A DNA stretch of 6,839 bases, taken from contig RHAF01000067.1 of the NCBI GenBank assembly GCA_010028775.1, positions 1-6,839 on the forward strand, read 5' to 3'. Below are positions 1 through 5,380 of this stretch, piece by piece. The DNA comes from Verrucomicrobiota bacterium (GTDB taxonomy: Bacteria > Verrucomicrobiota > Verrucomicrobiia > Methylacidiphilales > Verrucolacustridaceae). The notes beneath the pieces are model-generated. The model saw only the letters and a program-made list of their open reading frames with translations. It was not told where the DNA came from and did not search any database. Within the stretch, counting starts at the first letter, position 1, and each line of letters begins with the position of its first letter. Made by a program: the position numbers and the translations under genes.

Positions 1-451
1 GGACCGTCGTCTGGATTTCCCAGACACCAACCCATGGAATCGCAACAAGCGGAAAAAGGGCCGCAAAGGCCATGGCCCTTAACCCCACCCTACCCCCGGA
101 CAGGTAAGCAGCCGCCAAGGTAACCATGGCCGCGGAAAACCCCATCATCCACAACACCGGTCGCCAGTAAAACGGGGTCTGCCGGATCAGCTCGACCGGT
201 CCGGCCAAAATCAAGGCCATCCAGATCCCCCCCCAGGCCAAGCGGGCATCAAAATCGGGAATTTTGACCGGCACCAGTTCCTGCCATCTCCGCCAGAAAA
301 AATACCCTCCCAGAAGTGGAACCAAGAATCCATAGGAGTAGGCATCCGTGTGCCGCCACTCCCCCGCACAGGCCCAGAAGGTCCACCCCCAAAAAAGGAC
401 GGCCAAGCTCCAGGCCAAGGCCTGACCGGAAATACCCAGCCTTCGCGCCAT
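1..451 (-). CDS. Exosortase (EpsH/Xrt family), N-terminal part, truncated by window edge
   Basis: Exosortases are multi-pass inner-membrane cysteine proteases that process proteins carrying PEP-CTERM-type C-terminal sorting signals, often alongside exopolysaccharide export. The 150 visible residues are strongly hydrophobic, with membrane segments near residues 11-29, 37-52, 71-88, 98-117 and 123-141. Two stretches fit the family: a W...YSYGFLVPLL block followed by W-R-R-W (about 32-56), and a FPLVAIPW block followed by W-E-I-Q (about 133-147). The catalytic Cys, Arg and His lie further on, outside the window, so activity cannot be judged. The start is firm: ATG 451 is the first start after an in-frame TAG four codons upstream and is preceded by GGTGAGGAA. 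It is transcribed away from purE. The family call rests on remembered motifs. A PEP-CTERM target is not visible here. Confidence 0.8.
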   Translation of the reverse strand, partial: MARRLGISGQALAWSLAVLFWGWTFWACAGEWRHTDAYSYGFLVPLLGGYFFWRRWQELVPVKIPDFDARLAWGGIWMALILAGPVELIRQTPFYWRPVLWMMGFSAAMVTLAAAYLSGGRVGLRAMAFAALFPLVAIPWVGVWEIQTTV

Positions 452-548
452 TTCCTCACCCTACCTGCTTGGCTTATTTTCCCAAAGACCGAAAAGACTT
501 TCCGCAAATTTCTTCTCTTCATCCGACGATCTCTTAAGCTCAGCGGTC
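452..548. promoter_or_regulatory. Divergent intergenic region between exosortase and purE
   Basis: These 97 bases must hold the 5' signals for both the leftward exosortase gene and the rightward purE gene. The region is less GC-rich than its flanks. A Shine-Dalgarno-like GGTGAGGAA abuts the exosortase ATG on the minus strand. I see no convincing -35/-10 pair in either direction, no purine-operator (PurR-like) palindrome that I can name, and no good ribosome site before the purE TTG. Confidence 0.35.
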
Positions 549-968
549 TTGAAAGTTTCCCGTCCCCTGGTCGGCATCATTATGGGAAGCCGATCCGACT
601 GGCCCTACCTCCGCCCGGCCCAAACTTTTCTCCGCCGTCAGGGAATTCCCGTGGAAGCATGTGTGGTCAGCGCCCACCGCACCCCGCTGCGCCTCTATGC
701 CTACGCCCGCTCGGCTCGCCGGCGCGGTCTGCGTTTCATCATCGCCGGGGCCGGCGGGGCCGCCCACCTGCCCGGCATGGCCGCCTCCCTGACCCCGCTG
801 CCGGTGCTGGGCGTGCCCGTGCCCGGCAGGGCCCTCCGAGGGCTTGATGCTCTTCTTTCCATCGCCCAGATGCCCGCGGGGATCCCCGTCGCCACCTTTT
901 CCATCGGACGAAAAGGGGCCCGGGCCGCCGCCCGCTTTGCCACCGCCGTCCTGAAAAACCTTCCGTGA
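549..968 (+). CDS. purE: PurE, N5-carboxyaminoimidazole ribonucleotide mutase (class I)
   Basis: PurE moves the carboxyl group of N5-CAIR, made by PurK, to carbon 4 to give CAIR in cytosolic de novo purine synthesis. The 139 residues carry the class I signatures in order: MGSRSDW (12-18), VVSAHRTP with the active-site histidine (39-46), the GAGGAAHLPGM loop (about 67-77) and a PVLGVPV strand (about 84-90). TTG 549 is the only NTG start in this frame between the exosortase boundary and the conserved domain, and it has no clear Shine-Dalgarno. The stop overlaps the purK start as GTGA, so translational coupling is likely. The protein ends just after the helix containing AARFATAVL, about 20-30 residues earlier than E. 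coli PurE, so the C-terminal helix region is short or absent. All key motifs are intact, and function is probably retained. Confidence 0.93.
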   Translation: MKVSRPLVGIIMGSRSDWPYLRPAQTFLRRQGIPVEACVVSAHRTPLRLYAYARSARRRGLRFIIAGAGGAAHLPGMAASLTPLPVLGVPVPGRALRGLDALLSIAQMPAGIPVATFSIGRKGARAAARFATAVLKNLP

Positions 969-2119
969 TCCCTCCGGGCAGAACCATCGGTATCGTCGGC
1001 GGCGGCCAACTCGGCCGCATGCTCGCCCTCACCGCCCGCCGCATGGGCTACCGCATTGCCGTGCTCGACCCCGAACTCGCCTGCCCCGCCGGACCGGTGG
1101 CCGATCTGGCCCTGACGGCCTCCTTTGACGACTCCAAGGCCCTCCGCCGCCTGGCCGAGGCCAGCGATGTGGTCACCTACGAGTTTGAAAATATTCCCAC
1201 GGAATCCCTTCGCCAGATCGCCTCCATCCGCACCGTTCTGCCCGATCCCTCCGTCCTCCACATCTGCCAGCACCGTGAACGTGAAAAGATGTTTCTCCAA
1301 TCCTCCGGCTTTCCCTGCCCGGGATTTGAGGTGGTCGCCTCCGCCGGCAATCTTGCCGCGGCCCTGAAAAAATTTCCCGGCAAAAGCCGGCTGAAATCCT
1401 CCGCCTTTGGATACGACGGCAAAGGACAGCTGGCGTTGGATTCCAAAGCTGATCCCGCAGAGGCATGGGCCCGGGCCAAAATTCCCCGTGCCATCCTTGA
1501 GGAACACGTTCCCTTCGTCCGGGAACTCTCCGTCCTCGTGGCCCGTAACGCCCAGGGCCGGTCCCTTGCCTTTCCCCCTTTTGAGAACCGGCACTCCGCA
1601 GGCGTTCTCGAACGAACGGTCTTTCCCGCCCGCCTGGCCGACCCGGTCGCCAACGAAGCCCTCGCCCTCGCCCGCCAAATCGCCGAGAAGATCGGAATGG
1701 TGGGTTTGCTCGGGGTGGAAATGTTTGAAATGCCTACAGGAAAAATTCTCGTCAACGAGCTGGCCCCCCGCGTTCACAATTCCGGTCACCTCACCGTGGA
1801 GGCCTGCCACACCAGCCAGTTCGAACAACAGATCCGCGCCGTCTGCGGCCTGCCCTTCGGATTGGTCGCCCCGCTTTGCCCTGCCGCCATGTTCAACCTC
1901 CTGGGCGACCTCTGGGCCAACGGGGAACCCGACTGGTCCCCCGTCCTCGCCCTCCCCGGCGGAGTCCTTCATCTCTACGGCAAGGCCCACGCACGCCCCG
2001 GCCGGAAGATGGGACACCTCACCGTCCGCGCATCCACCCCCGAGGATGCCATCCGTCTCGGCACCGAGGCCCTCACCCCAATCCGACAAGCCGCCGGACT
2101 TTCCACCCTTGCCTTATAA
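965..2119 (+). CDS. purK: PurK, N5-carboxyaminoimidazole ribonucleotide synthetase (ATP-grasp)
   Basis: PurK uses ATP and bicarbonate to carboxylate AIR to N5-CAIR, the substrate of the neighbouring PurE. The 384-residue length is normal. The N-terminal preATP-grasp domain shows GGGQLGRM (12-19) and the EFENIP motif (73-78). The ATP-grasp domain shows FGYDGKGQ (148-155), EEHVPFVRELSV (179-190) and the metal and substrate segment NELAPRVHNSGHLT (264-277). The C-terminal domain has HLYGKAHARPGRKMGHLT (336-353), typical of PurK. The start is GTG 965, overlapping the purE stop by four bases and placing GIVGGGQLG close to the N-terminus. Residues before GYDGKGQ read SAF rather than the common RRG or TGG, a small departure. 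purEK is probably one transcript. A long open frame lies antisense to it but is a GC-driven shadow. Confidence 0.97.
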   Translation: MIPPGRTIGIVGGGQLGRMLALTARRMGYRIAVLDPELACPAGPVADLALTASFDDSKALRRLAEASDVVTYEFENIPTESLRQIASIRTVLPDPSVLHICQHREREKMFLQSSGFPCPGFEVVASAGNLAAALKKFPGKSRLKSSAFGYDGKGQLALDSKADPAEAWARAKIPRAILEEHVPFVRELSVLVARNAQGRSLAFPPFENRHSAGVLERTVFPARLADPVANEALALARQIAEKIGMVGLLGVEMFEMPTGKILVNELAPRVHNSGHLTVEACHTSQFEQQIRAVCGLPFGLVAPLCPAAMFNLLGDLWANGEPDWSPVLALPGGVLHLYGKAHARPGRKMGHLTVRASTPEDAIRLGTEALTPIRQAAGLSTLAL

Positions 2120-2215
2120 ATTTCTCCCTCAGCCAAGGCCGGCATTCGCACTTCATCCCCCAAAGTCCCCAAAACTTCCTCGAACTCCCTGGCCAATCCC
2201 GTAAAATGAAGCCAT

Positions 2216-2287
2216 TGCCGGCTGGTGCAATGGTAGCACTCCAGACTTTGGATCTGGCTGTTCCTGGTTCGAGTCCAGGGCCGGCAG
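2216..2287 (+). tRNA. tRNA-Gln (anticodon TTG)
   Basis: A complete 72-base cloverleaf can be folded by hand. The acceptor stem is TGCCGGC (2216-2222) with GCCGGCA (2280-2286), all seven paired. The D stem is GTGC (2225-2228) with GCAC (2236-2239). The anticodon stem is CCAGA (2241-2245) with TCTGG (2253-2257), and the loop CTTTGGA places anticodon TTG at 2248-2250, which reads CAA. The T arm is CCTGG, TTCGAGT, CCAGG (2263-2279). The U1-A72 pair and discriminator G (2287) suit glutamine identity. CCA is not encoded and must be added enzymatically. The 96 bases between purK and this tRNA contain no gene I can support. A TAAAAT at 2202-2207 could be a -10 box, but no good -35 is seen. Confidence 0.96.
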
Positions 2288-2323
2288 CTTTCTTGGTGGA
2301 AGGGCGCGAGGGAGGAAGCGGGG

Positions 2324-2354
2324 AAAATAAAACGGAATGCGGGAACCCTGTTCC
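2324..2354 (-). terminator. Possible intrinsic terminator downstream of purN
   Basis: On the minus strand, about 40 bases past the purN stop, GGAAC and GTTCC form a 5-bp stem with a three-base loop (2354-2342). Nine bases later comes TTTTATTTT (2332-2324). The stem is short and the T-tract is displaced, so this is a weak candidate. The rest of the 106-base convergent gap between the tRNA and purN shows nothing else I can name. Confidence 0.3.
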
Positions 2355-2393
2355 ACATCAAGCTTTCACCACCTGCCCTCCCCGTCCCGCTTT

Positions 2394-3008
2394 CTACGGG
2401 CGCCGCCTCGGATCCGCCGGCCAATCGATTTTTCCCGTCGCCAAATCACGGATCACCTCCGGTAACAACCTGTGTTCCGCCCTCTGGATCCTCGCATGGA
2501 GGGAACCTGCGGTATCCCTCTCCTGGACCGGAACCCCGGCCTGGCGGATGACCGCCCCCCCGTCCACCTCGTGATTCACCCAATGAACCGTGCACCCCGT
2601 CTCGTTGACCCCCGCACGCAACGCCTGCTCCCAGGCCCGTAGGCCGGGAAAGGAGGGAAGCAACGAGGGATGGATGTTCAGGATCCGGCCGCGGAAATTT
2701 TCCAGCAACGGCTCCTTCACCACCCGCATGTACCCGGCCAACACCACCAACTCCACCCGCGCCGCGACCAAGGCCCGCGCCAAATCCTTCTCAATCTCCG
2801 GCTCAAGCTTGGTTCGGAAAGCTCCGGGCCGGCACACATGGATCGGTAAGTTTCTCTGCCGGGCCAATTCCAGGATCGGCGCTTCTGCCAGATCACTGGC
2901 CACCAAAACAATCTCCCCCGGGATTTCACCCCGACGGATGGCCGCCGCCACCGACACAAAGTTGCTGCCCTTCCCCGAGCCCAGCACCCCCAGCCGCAAG
3001 GGCCTCAC
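2394..3008 (-). CDS. purN: PurN, phosphoribosylglycinamide formyltransferase (GART)
   Basis: PurN transfers the formyl group of 10-formyltetrahydrofolate to GAR, giving FGAR, the third step of de novo purine synthesis in the cytosol. The 204 residues match the usual size (about 210). Visible motifs are the phosphate-binding GSGKGSNF loop (10-17), AGYMRVV (91-97), N111-I-H113-PSLLPSFPG, TGCTVH (137-142) and HEVDGGAVI with D149. N111, H113 and D149 correspond to the catalytic Asn-His-Asp triad of the family. The frame stays open further upstream, but that part only shadows rfaE2. The start is taken as GTG 3008, whose GTGA overlaps the rfaE2 stop and sits five residues before the conserved LGVLGSG. 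It is therefore likely co-transcribed and translationally coupled with rfaE2, an unusual functional pairing. It converges on the tRNA and purEK. Confidence 0.94.
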   Translation of the reverse strand: MRPLRLGVLGSGKGSNFVSVAAAIRRGEIPGEIVLVASDLAEAPILELARQRNLPIHVCRPGAFRTKLEPEIEKDLARALVAARVELVVLAGYMRVVKEPLLENFRGRILNIHPSLLPSFPGLRAWEQALRAGVNETGCTVHWVNHEVDGGAVIRQAGVPVQERDTAGSLHARIQRAEHRLLPEVIRDLATGKIDWPADPRRRP

Positions 3009-3478
3009 GTTTTGACTTTGGCCATGACCGCCGTAGTCGACTTGCCCGGTGTTAGCTTTAACACCTTCACTGTCCCCCCCGCCTTGTTCACCGCCGCCAG
3101 CTCGTCCGGATCCAGATCCTCCGGGCGATAGTCCCCTCCCTTCACGTAAACGTCGGGTTCGGCTGCCTCCAGAAAACGGGTTGCCCTTTTTTCCGGAAAG
3201 ATCACCACCGCGTCCACGCATCCCAGGGAGGCCAACACCTCCGCGCGGTCCGCCTCGTTGTTCACCGGGCGGTTCGCCCCCTTCAGCTCACGGACGCTGC
3301 GATCACCGTTGAGACCGACCAAAAGCGCATCCCCCCCGGCTTTTGCCTCCTGCAGGAAACGGACATGTCCCACGTGCAGCAGGTCAAAACAGCCGTTGGT
3401 CACCACCACTTTCTTGCCGGCTTTTCTTTGGCTTTCGCGCCAACCGGCCAGTTTTTCCCATGGAAGATGCATCCCCAT
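3005..3478 (-). CDS. rfaE2: RfaE2/HldE C-domain type: heptose-1-phosphate adenylyltransferase
   Basis: This stand-alone nucleotidyltransferase matches the C-terminal domain of HldE, which adenylylates D-glycero-beta-D-manno-heptose 1-phosphate to the ADP-heptose precursor used for the inner core of lipopolysaccharide. With start 3478 it has 157 residues: VVVTNGCFDLLHVGH with the HxGH nucleotide-binding motif (24-38), GLNGDRSVRELKG (55-67), RPVNNEADRAEVLASL (70-85), VKGGDY (112-117) and an STTAVM segment near the end (147-152). No sugar-kinase domain is attached, so a separate rfaE1 is expected elsewhere. ATG 3478 and ATG 3472 are both possible starts. ATG 3517, with AGGGAA ten bases upstream, would add 13 residues of no recognisable character. 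The stop overlaps the purN GTG. Other cytidylyltransferase-like family members are alternatives, but the ELKG..RP..NE.DRAEVLA pattern favours RfaE2. Confidence 0.9.
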   Translation of the reverse strand: MGMHLPWEKLAGWRESQRKAGKKVVVTNGCFDLLHVGHVRFLQEAKAGGDALLVGLNGDRSVRELKGANRPVNNEADRAEVLASLGCVDAVVIFPEKRATRFLEAAEPDVYVKGGDYRPEDLDPDELAAVNKAGGTVKVLKLTPGKSTTAVMAKVKT

Positions 3479-3489
3479 GAGAGCGAATC

Positions 3490-3519
3490 TTGACCTGCCT
3501 TCCCGCACTCGCAACATCA
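3490..3519 (+). promoter_or_regulatory. Possible brnT promoter
   Basis: TTGACC at 3490-3495 is a five-of-six match to a -35 box. About 17-18 bases on lies only a poor -10 (around AACATCA, 3513-3519). If real, the leader before brnT ATG 3544 would be about 20 bases. It sits in the 65-base gap between divergent rfaE2 and brnT, where a promoter is expected. BrnTA-type operons are normally autorepressed by the antitoxin, but I see no clear operator palindrome. Confidence 0.25.
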
Positions 3520-3543
3520 AATGAGGTTCCCTACCCTTTTGCC

Positions 3544-3816
3544 ATGGAATTTGACTGGTCCATCTACTCCACCCCGGAGATCCCCTCCAACGAGGTGCAT
3601 GAAAGTTTTGAGGATCCTTTTTGCCTTCGCATCCTGCCCGGCGGCGGACCGATGGCGGAACACGCCCGCTTCCTCTGCTTGGGGAAAAGTCTCCGCGGCA
3701 AATCCCTCTTCTCTCTTTACAGTTCCGACGGGAGGCGGATGCGGCCCATCGCCACCCGCCCCATGACACCCGAGGAGAATTATTTCTACGAGCGAAAGGC
3801 CAAGGACTCCCTTTGA
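3544..3816 (+). CDS. brnT: BrnT-family type II toxin (putative ribonuclease), divergent N-terminus
   Basis: BrnT toxins are small RelE-fold ribonucleases that inhibit translation and are neutralised by BrnA or CopG-type antitoxins encoded just downstream. This 90-residue protein opens MEFDW, as the family does, followed by SFEDPFCLRILPG (21-33), EHARFLCLGKSLRGKSLFSLY (39-59, BrnT-like beta strands) and MRPIATRPMTPEENYFYERK (66-85), which corresponds to the conserved IRIISAR.AT..E...YE block. The usual N-x-x-KHGV segment before SFEE is shortened to PSNEVHE, so whether it is still an active nuclease is unclear. ATG 3544 is chosen because it gives the family N-terminus; it lacks a good Shine-Dalgarno. 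The next gene overlaps its stop by TTGA, the expected toxin-then-antitoxin order. The pair call is stronger than either protein alone. Confidence 0.75.
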   Translation: MEFDWSIYSTPEIPSNEVHESFEDPFCLRILPGGGPMAEHARFLCLGKSLRGKSLFSLYSSDGRRMRPIATRPMTPEENYFYERKAKDSL

Positions 3817-4094
3817 ACCAGTTGGAGAACATCCGTCGTTGGGAGGAAATTCCGTTTTTTCCCAACCCCAAGGAGGAGGCGGCCTACTGGCTCTCGCATC
3901 AACTGGATCCCGGTCTGATGAAAACCTCCCTCTCCCGCAGCGAGGGCCAGGACTCCACCTCCATCACCCTTCGGATGGATCCCCGGATGCTCAGTCGCCT
4001 CAAACGGCTCGCCGCCCAGCGCTACCTCAACTACCAATCGATGATGAAGCAGTGGCTGGCCGAGCGGCTGGAAAAGGAACTGCCCGGCAACTGA
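3813..4094 (+). CDS. brnA: CopG-type (BrnA-like) antitoxin, ribbon-helix-helix
   Basis: This 93-residue protein is the likely antitoxin and autorepressor for the BrnT-like toxin upstream. Residues 1-32 (ENIRRWEEIPFFPNPKEEAAYWLSHQ) resemble the toxin-binding arm of the CopG_antitoxin family, in which an IP.F....EEA.FW segment precedes the DNA-binding part. Residues 48-91 form a ribbon-helix-helix: a STSITLRMD strand, the MLSRLKRLAAQRYL helix, then YQSMMKQWLAERLEKEL. The start is TTG 3813, overlapping the toxin stop as TTGA and preceded by AAGGA with six-base spacing, the best ribosome site in this operon. A second in-frame TTG at 3822 is a less likely start. The good site and the overlap suggest coupled and ample antitoxin synthesis, which is inference. 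It converges on the bactofilin gene across 49 bases. Confidence 0.78.
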   Translation: MNQLENIRRWEEIPFFPNPKEEAAYWLSHQLDPGLMKTSLSRSEGQDSTSITLRMDPRMLSRLKRLAAQRYLNYQSMMKQWLAERLEKELPGN

Positions 4095-4100
4095 ACCAAT

Positions 4101-4150
4101 CGGTCCGAACTGGCTTCGGGCTGTAAACGCGAAACTCTTCGCCCTAGGGC
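4101..4150. terminator. Two tandem hairpins and a palindrome between convergent brnA and bactofilin genes
   Basis: Just after the brnA stop, 4101-4109 and 4115-4123 pair as a nine-bp stem (two G-T wobbles) around a five-base loop. Then GCGAA (4129-4133) and TTCGC (4138-4142) form a second five-bp stem with loop ACTC. GCCCTAGGGC (4141-4150) is a perfect ten-base palindrome containing the bactofilin stop codon. Neither strand has a following T-run, so this is not a classic intrinsic terminator. A bidirectional pause, a Rho-assisted end or a transcript-stabilising structure are possible roles. Confidence 0.35.
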
Positions 4151-4590
4151 TTCCGGCCCAACAGCCCTCCGAGGGAACCCGGCTTACGCCCCTCTTCCGG
4201 GGACGGAGCGGATGGGGCGGCTTGGCTGGAACCGTTCGATTGCCGGCGTGCGGACGCTTTTTCCGGATCCACCTCCATCTCGATGTGTCCCTTCACGCTT
4301 GCCCCATCATTGATCACCACCCGGGGCGCACGGATATCCCCCACCACATAACCCCCATTTACGATTTCCACCTTCTCCTTCACGGAAATATTTCCGATCA
4401 CACCCCCGGCAATGTTCAGGGTGCCCGCATCCAGATCGGCCTTCACCAAACCGCTGTCGCGAATCATGACCGAGGTGTCGATTTGGACCTTTCCCTCCAC
4501 CGTTCCCTCAATCACCAGAGGCTCCGACCCTTGGATCTCACCCTTGATCGTGACGCTTTTTCCAATGACGGTCTGGGAGTTGTCGTGCAT
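4144..4590 (-). CDS. Bactofilin (polymer-forming cytoskeletal protein)
   Basis: Bactofilins self-assemble without nucleotides into filaments that scaffold cell-wall or polar processes, usually near the inner membrane. The 148 residues show the family beta-helix core (about 7-107): VIGKSVTIKGEI, then LVIEGTVEGKV, SVMIRDSGLVKADL, TLNIAGGVIGNI, VEIVNGGYVVGDI and VVINDGASVKGHIEM. These short repeats, of glycine-rich turns alternating with valine and isoleucine, are diagnostic. The C-terminal 40 residues are a Ser/Pro/Gly/Lys-rich, presumably disordered tail. There is no catalytic domain or signal peptide. ATG 4590 is the first start after an in-frame TAA three codons upstream, although no Shine-Dalgarno precedes it. 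A promoter-like sequence lies at 4657-4629. The call could be made finer (BacA or CcmA subtype), but I cannot do that by eye. Confidence 0.93.
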   Translation of the reverse strand: MHDNSQTVIGKSVTIKGEIQGSEPLVIEGTVEGKVQIDTSVMIRDSGLVKADLDAGTLNIAGGVIGNISVKEKVEIVNGGYVVGDIRAPRVVINDGASVKGHIEMEVDPEKASARRQSNGSSQAAPSAPSPEEGRKPGSLGGLLGRKP

Positions 4591-4628
4591 GAGTTTTTAC
4601 GTATTTAGTTGTGAATAAGACTCTTCCC

Positions 4629-4657
4629 ATATTCCTCCCCCAAACGCCGATCGTCAA
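4629..4657 (-). promoter_or_regulatory. Possible sigma70-type promoter for the bactofilin gene
   Basis: Reading leftward, TTGACG (4657-4652) is followed after exactly 17 bases by GAATAT (4634-4629). The -35 matches five of six consensus bases and the -10 only three of six. The start point would fall near 4622, giving an A+T-rich leader of about 32 bases before ATG 4590. It lies in the 94-base gap after the methyltransferase stop, so the bactofilin could be transcribed on its own. Confidence 0.38.
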
Positions 4658-4684
4658 GAAACCATGCCCAAGCTCCGCCAAACC

Positions 4685-5305
4685 CTACCTTCGCTCCATC
4701 GTCACCCTCCAAGCATGCGCTCCATCAATCCTCACCCGGTCCTCGTACCGGCACCGCTCCGCCTCCCGCACCTCCCAGTCCGCCCCAAAAGCGCCGGTGA
4801 TCTCCTTCAAACTCAGACGACGCGGTCCCGGAGGCCGGGTCTCCAACTCGCTGAAAGCCAGCAAATGCAGCCTTCCCCCCGGGGACAGGACGGCCGCCAG
4901 GCCACGGACATAGGCCGCCTGTTCGAAATCCGAAAAAGTGTGAAACAAGGCACAGTCCAAAACCGTCTCCACCTCCAGACCGGAATCTTCAAGCCGTAAC
5001 GCATCTCCCAGCATGAATTCCGGCGGTTGGGCCAGGGACTCTTGCGCCACCTTGCCCCGGGCCCTTCGCAACGCCTCCTCCACGGAGTCCATTCCCACCA
5101 CCCGATACCCCCTCTTGGCCAAGGCAATCGCATTGTCACCGGTTCCACACCCAATATCCAACACCGGGGAGACAAACGCGCCCTGCTCCAACCAACGCAA
5201 CACCTCCCTTTGCGGACGGTCAATCTGCCAGGGCGGGATTCCCTCGGCATACATGGAGATGAAATCCCCCCTTGCAACCCCCCCCGGAAAATTCTTTTCG
5301 CTCAT
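4685..5305 (-). CDS. Class I SAM-dependent methyltransferase, substrate unknown
   Basis: The protein has the Rossmann-type fold that binds S-adenosylmethionine and transfers its methyl group; the acceptor is not deducible. From start 5305 it has 206 residues. An N-terminal MYAEGIPPWQIDRPQ (18-32) resembles the PPW.I.RPQ segment of thiopurine-methyltransferase-like and tellurite-resistance-like members. Motif I is VLDIGCGTGDN (48-58), and the acidic residue ending strand 2 is D73 in VVGMD. GDAL is at 100-103, DCALFHTF at 117-124 and LSPGGRLHLLAFSE at 140-153. ATG 5305 is preferred over ATG 5362, because the longer start would lie in a terminator-like hairpin and adds nothing conserved. Ribosome-site sequence is weak at both. 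The bactofilin follows 94 bases downstream on the same strand. Confidence 0.88.
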   Translation of the reverse strand: MSEKNFPGGVARGDFISMYAEGIPPWQIDRPQREVLRWLEQGAFVSPVLDIGCGTGDNAIALAKRGYRVVGMDSVEEALRRARGKVAQESLAQPPEFMLGDALRLEDSGLEVETVLDCALFHTFSDFEQAAYVRGLAAVLSPGGRLHLLAFSELETRPPGPRRLSLKEITGAFGADWEVREAERCRYEDRVRIDGAHAWRVTMERR

Positions 5306-5342
5306 CGCCCATGTTGAAACGGGAAAATACGAAGAGAAACCC

Positions 5343-5374
5343 AAAAAACTTTGCCGGAACAACGGGACTTCCGG
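5343..5374 (-). terminator. Intrinsic terminator after the PAS-like gene
   Basis: Six bases past the stop of the PAS-like gene, on the minus strand, CCGGAA (5374-5369) and TTCCGG (5359-5354) form a perfect six-bp stem with a nine-base loop. A T-run of six (5348-5343) follows after five bases. The flanking TTT and AAA could extend the stem past one mismatch. The geometry is reasonable for a Rho-independent terminator and argues that the PAS-like gene ends its own transcript. Confidence 0.5.
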
Positions 5375-5380
5375 AAAACA

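Noticed and set aside
211..522. Minus-strand frame of 103 codons overlapping the exosortase gene
   Set aside because: It is out of frame with the membrane protein that carries family motifs; its Trp/Gly/Pro-rich translation is a shadow of that gene.
701..2089. A 462-codon open frame antisense to purE and purK
   Set aside because: It lies opposite two well-supported genes, is Gly/Ala-rich with no recognisable motif, and is the usual result of high third-position GC on the coding strand.
2332..2354. Plus-strand hairpin as a tRNA terminator
   Set aside because: A GGAATG/TGTTCC stem with wobbles can be drawn, but no T-run follows on the plus strand.
2153..2356. Minus-strand small frame across the tRNA gene
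   Set aside because: It is the antisense of tRNA-Gln, a common spurious protein prediction over tRNA genes.
3009..3221. N-terminal extension of purN up to 3221
   Set aside because: The extra residues are read out of frame from rfaE2 and precede the conserved nucleotide loop by over 70 residues. GTG 3008 gives a normal-length PurN.
3479..3871. N-terminal extension of rfaE2 up to 3871
   Set aside because: It runs antisense through the toxin gene and into the antitoxin gene, and reads as Arg/Ser/Trp-rich shadow sequence. The conserved domain begins just after 3478.
4538..4630. A 30-residue upstream frame with GGGGGAGGAAT before ATG 4630, overlapping the bactofilin start
   Set aside because: The Shine-Dalgarno-like run is spaced only three bases from the ATG and coincides with a plausible -10 box (4634-4629), so it may not be transcribed. 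The peptide has no recognisable feature. Worth revisiting only if RNA starts upstream of 4640.
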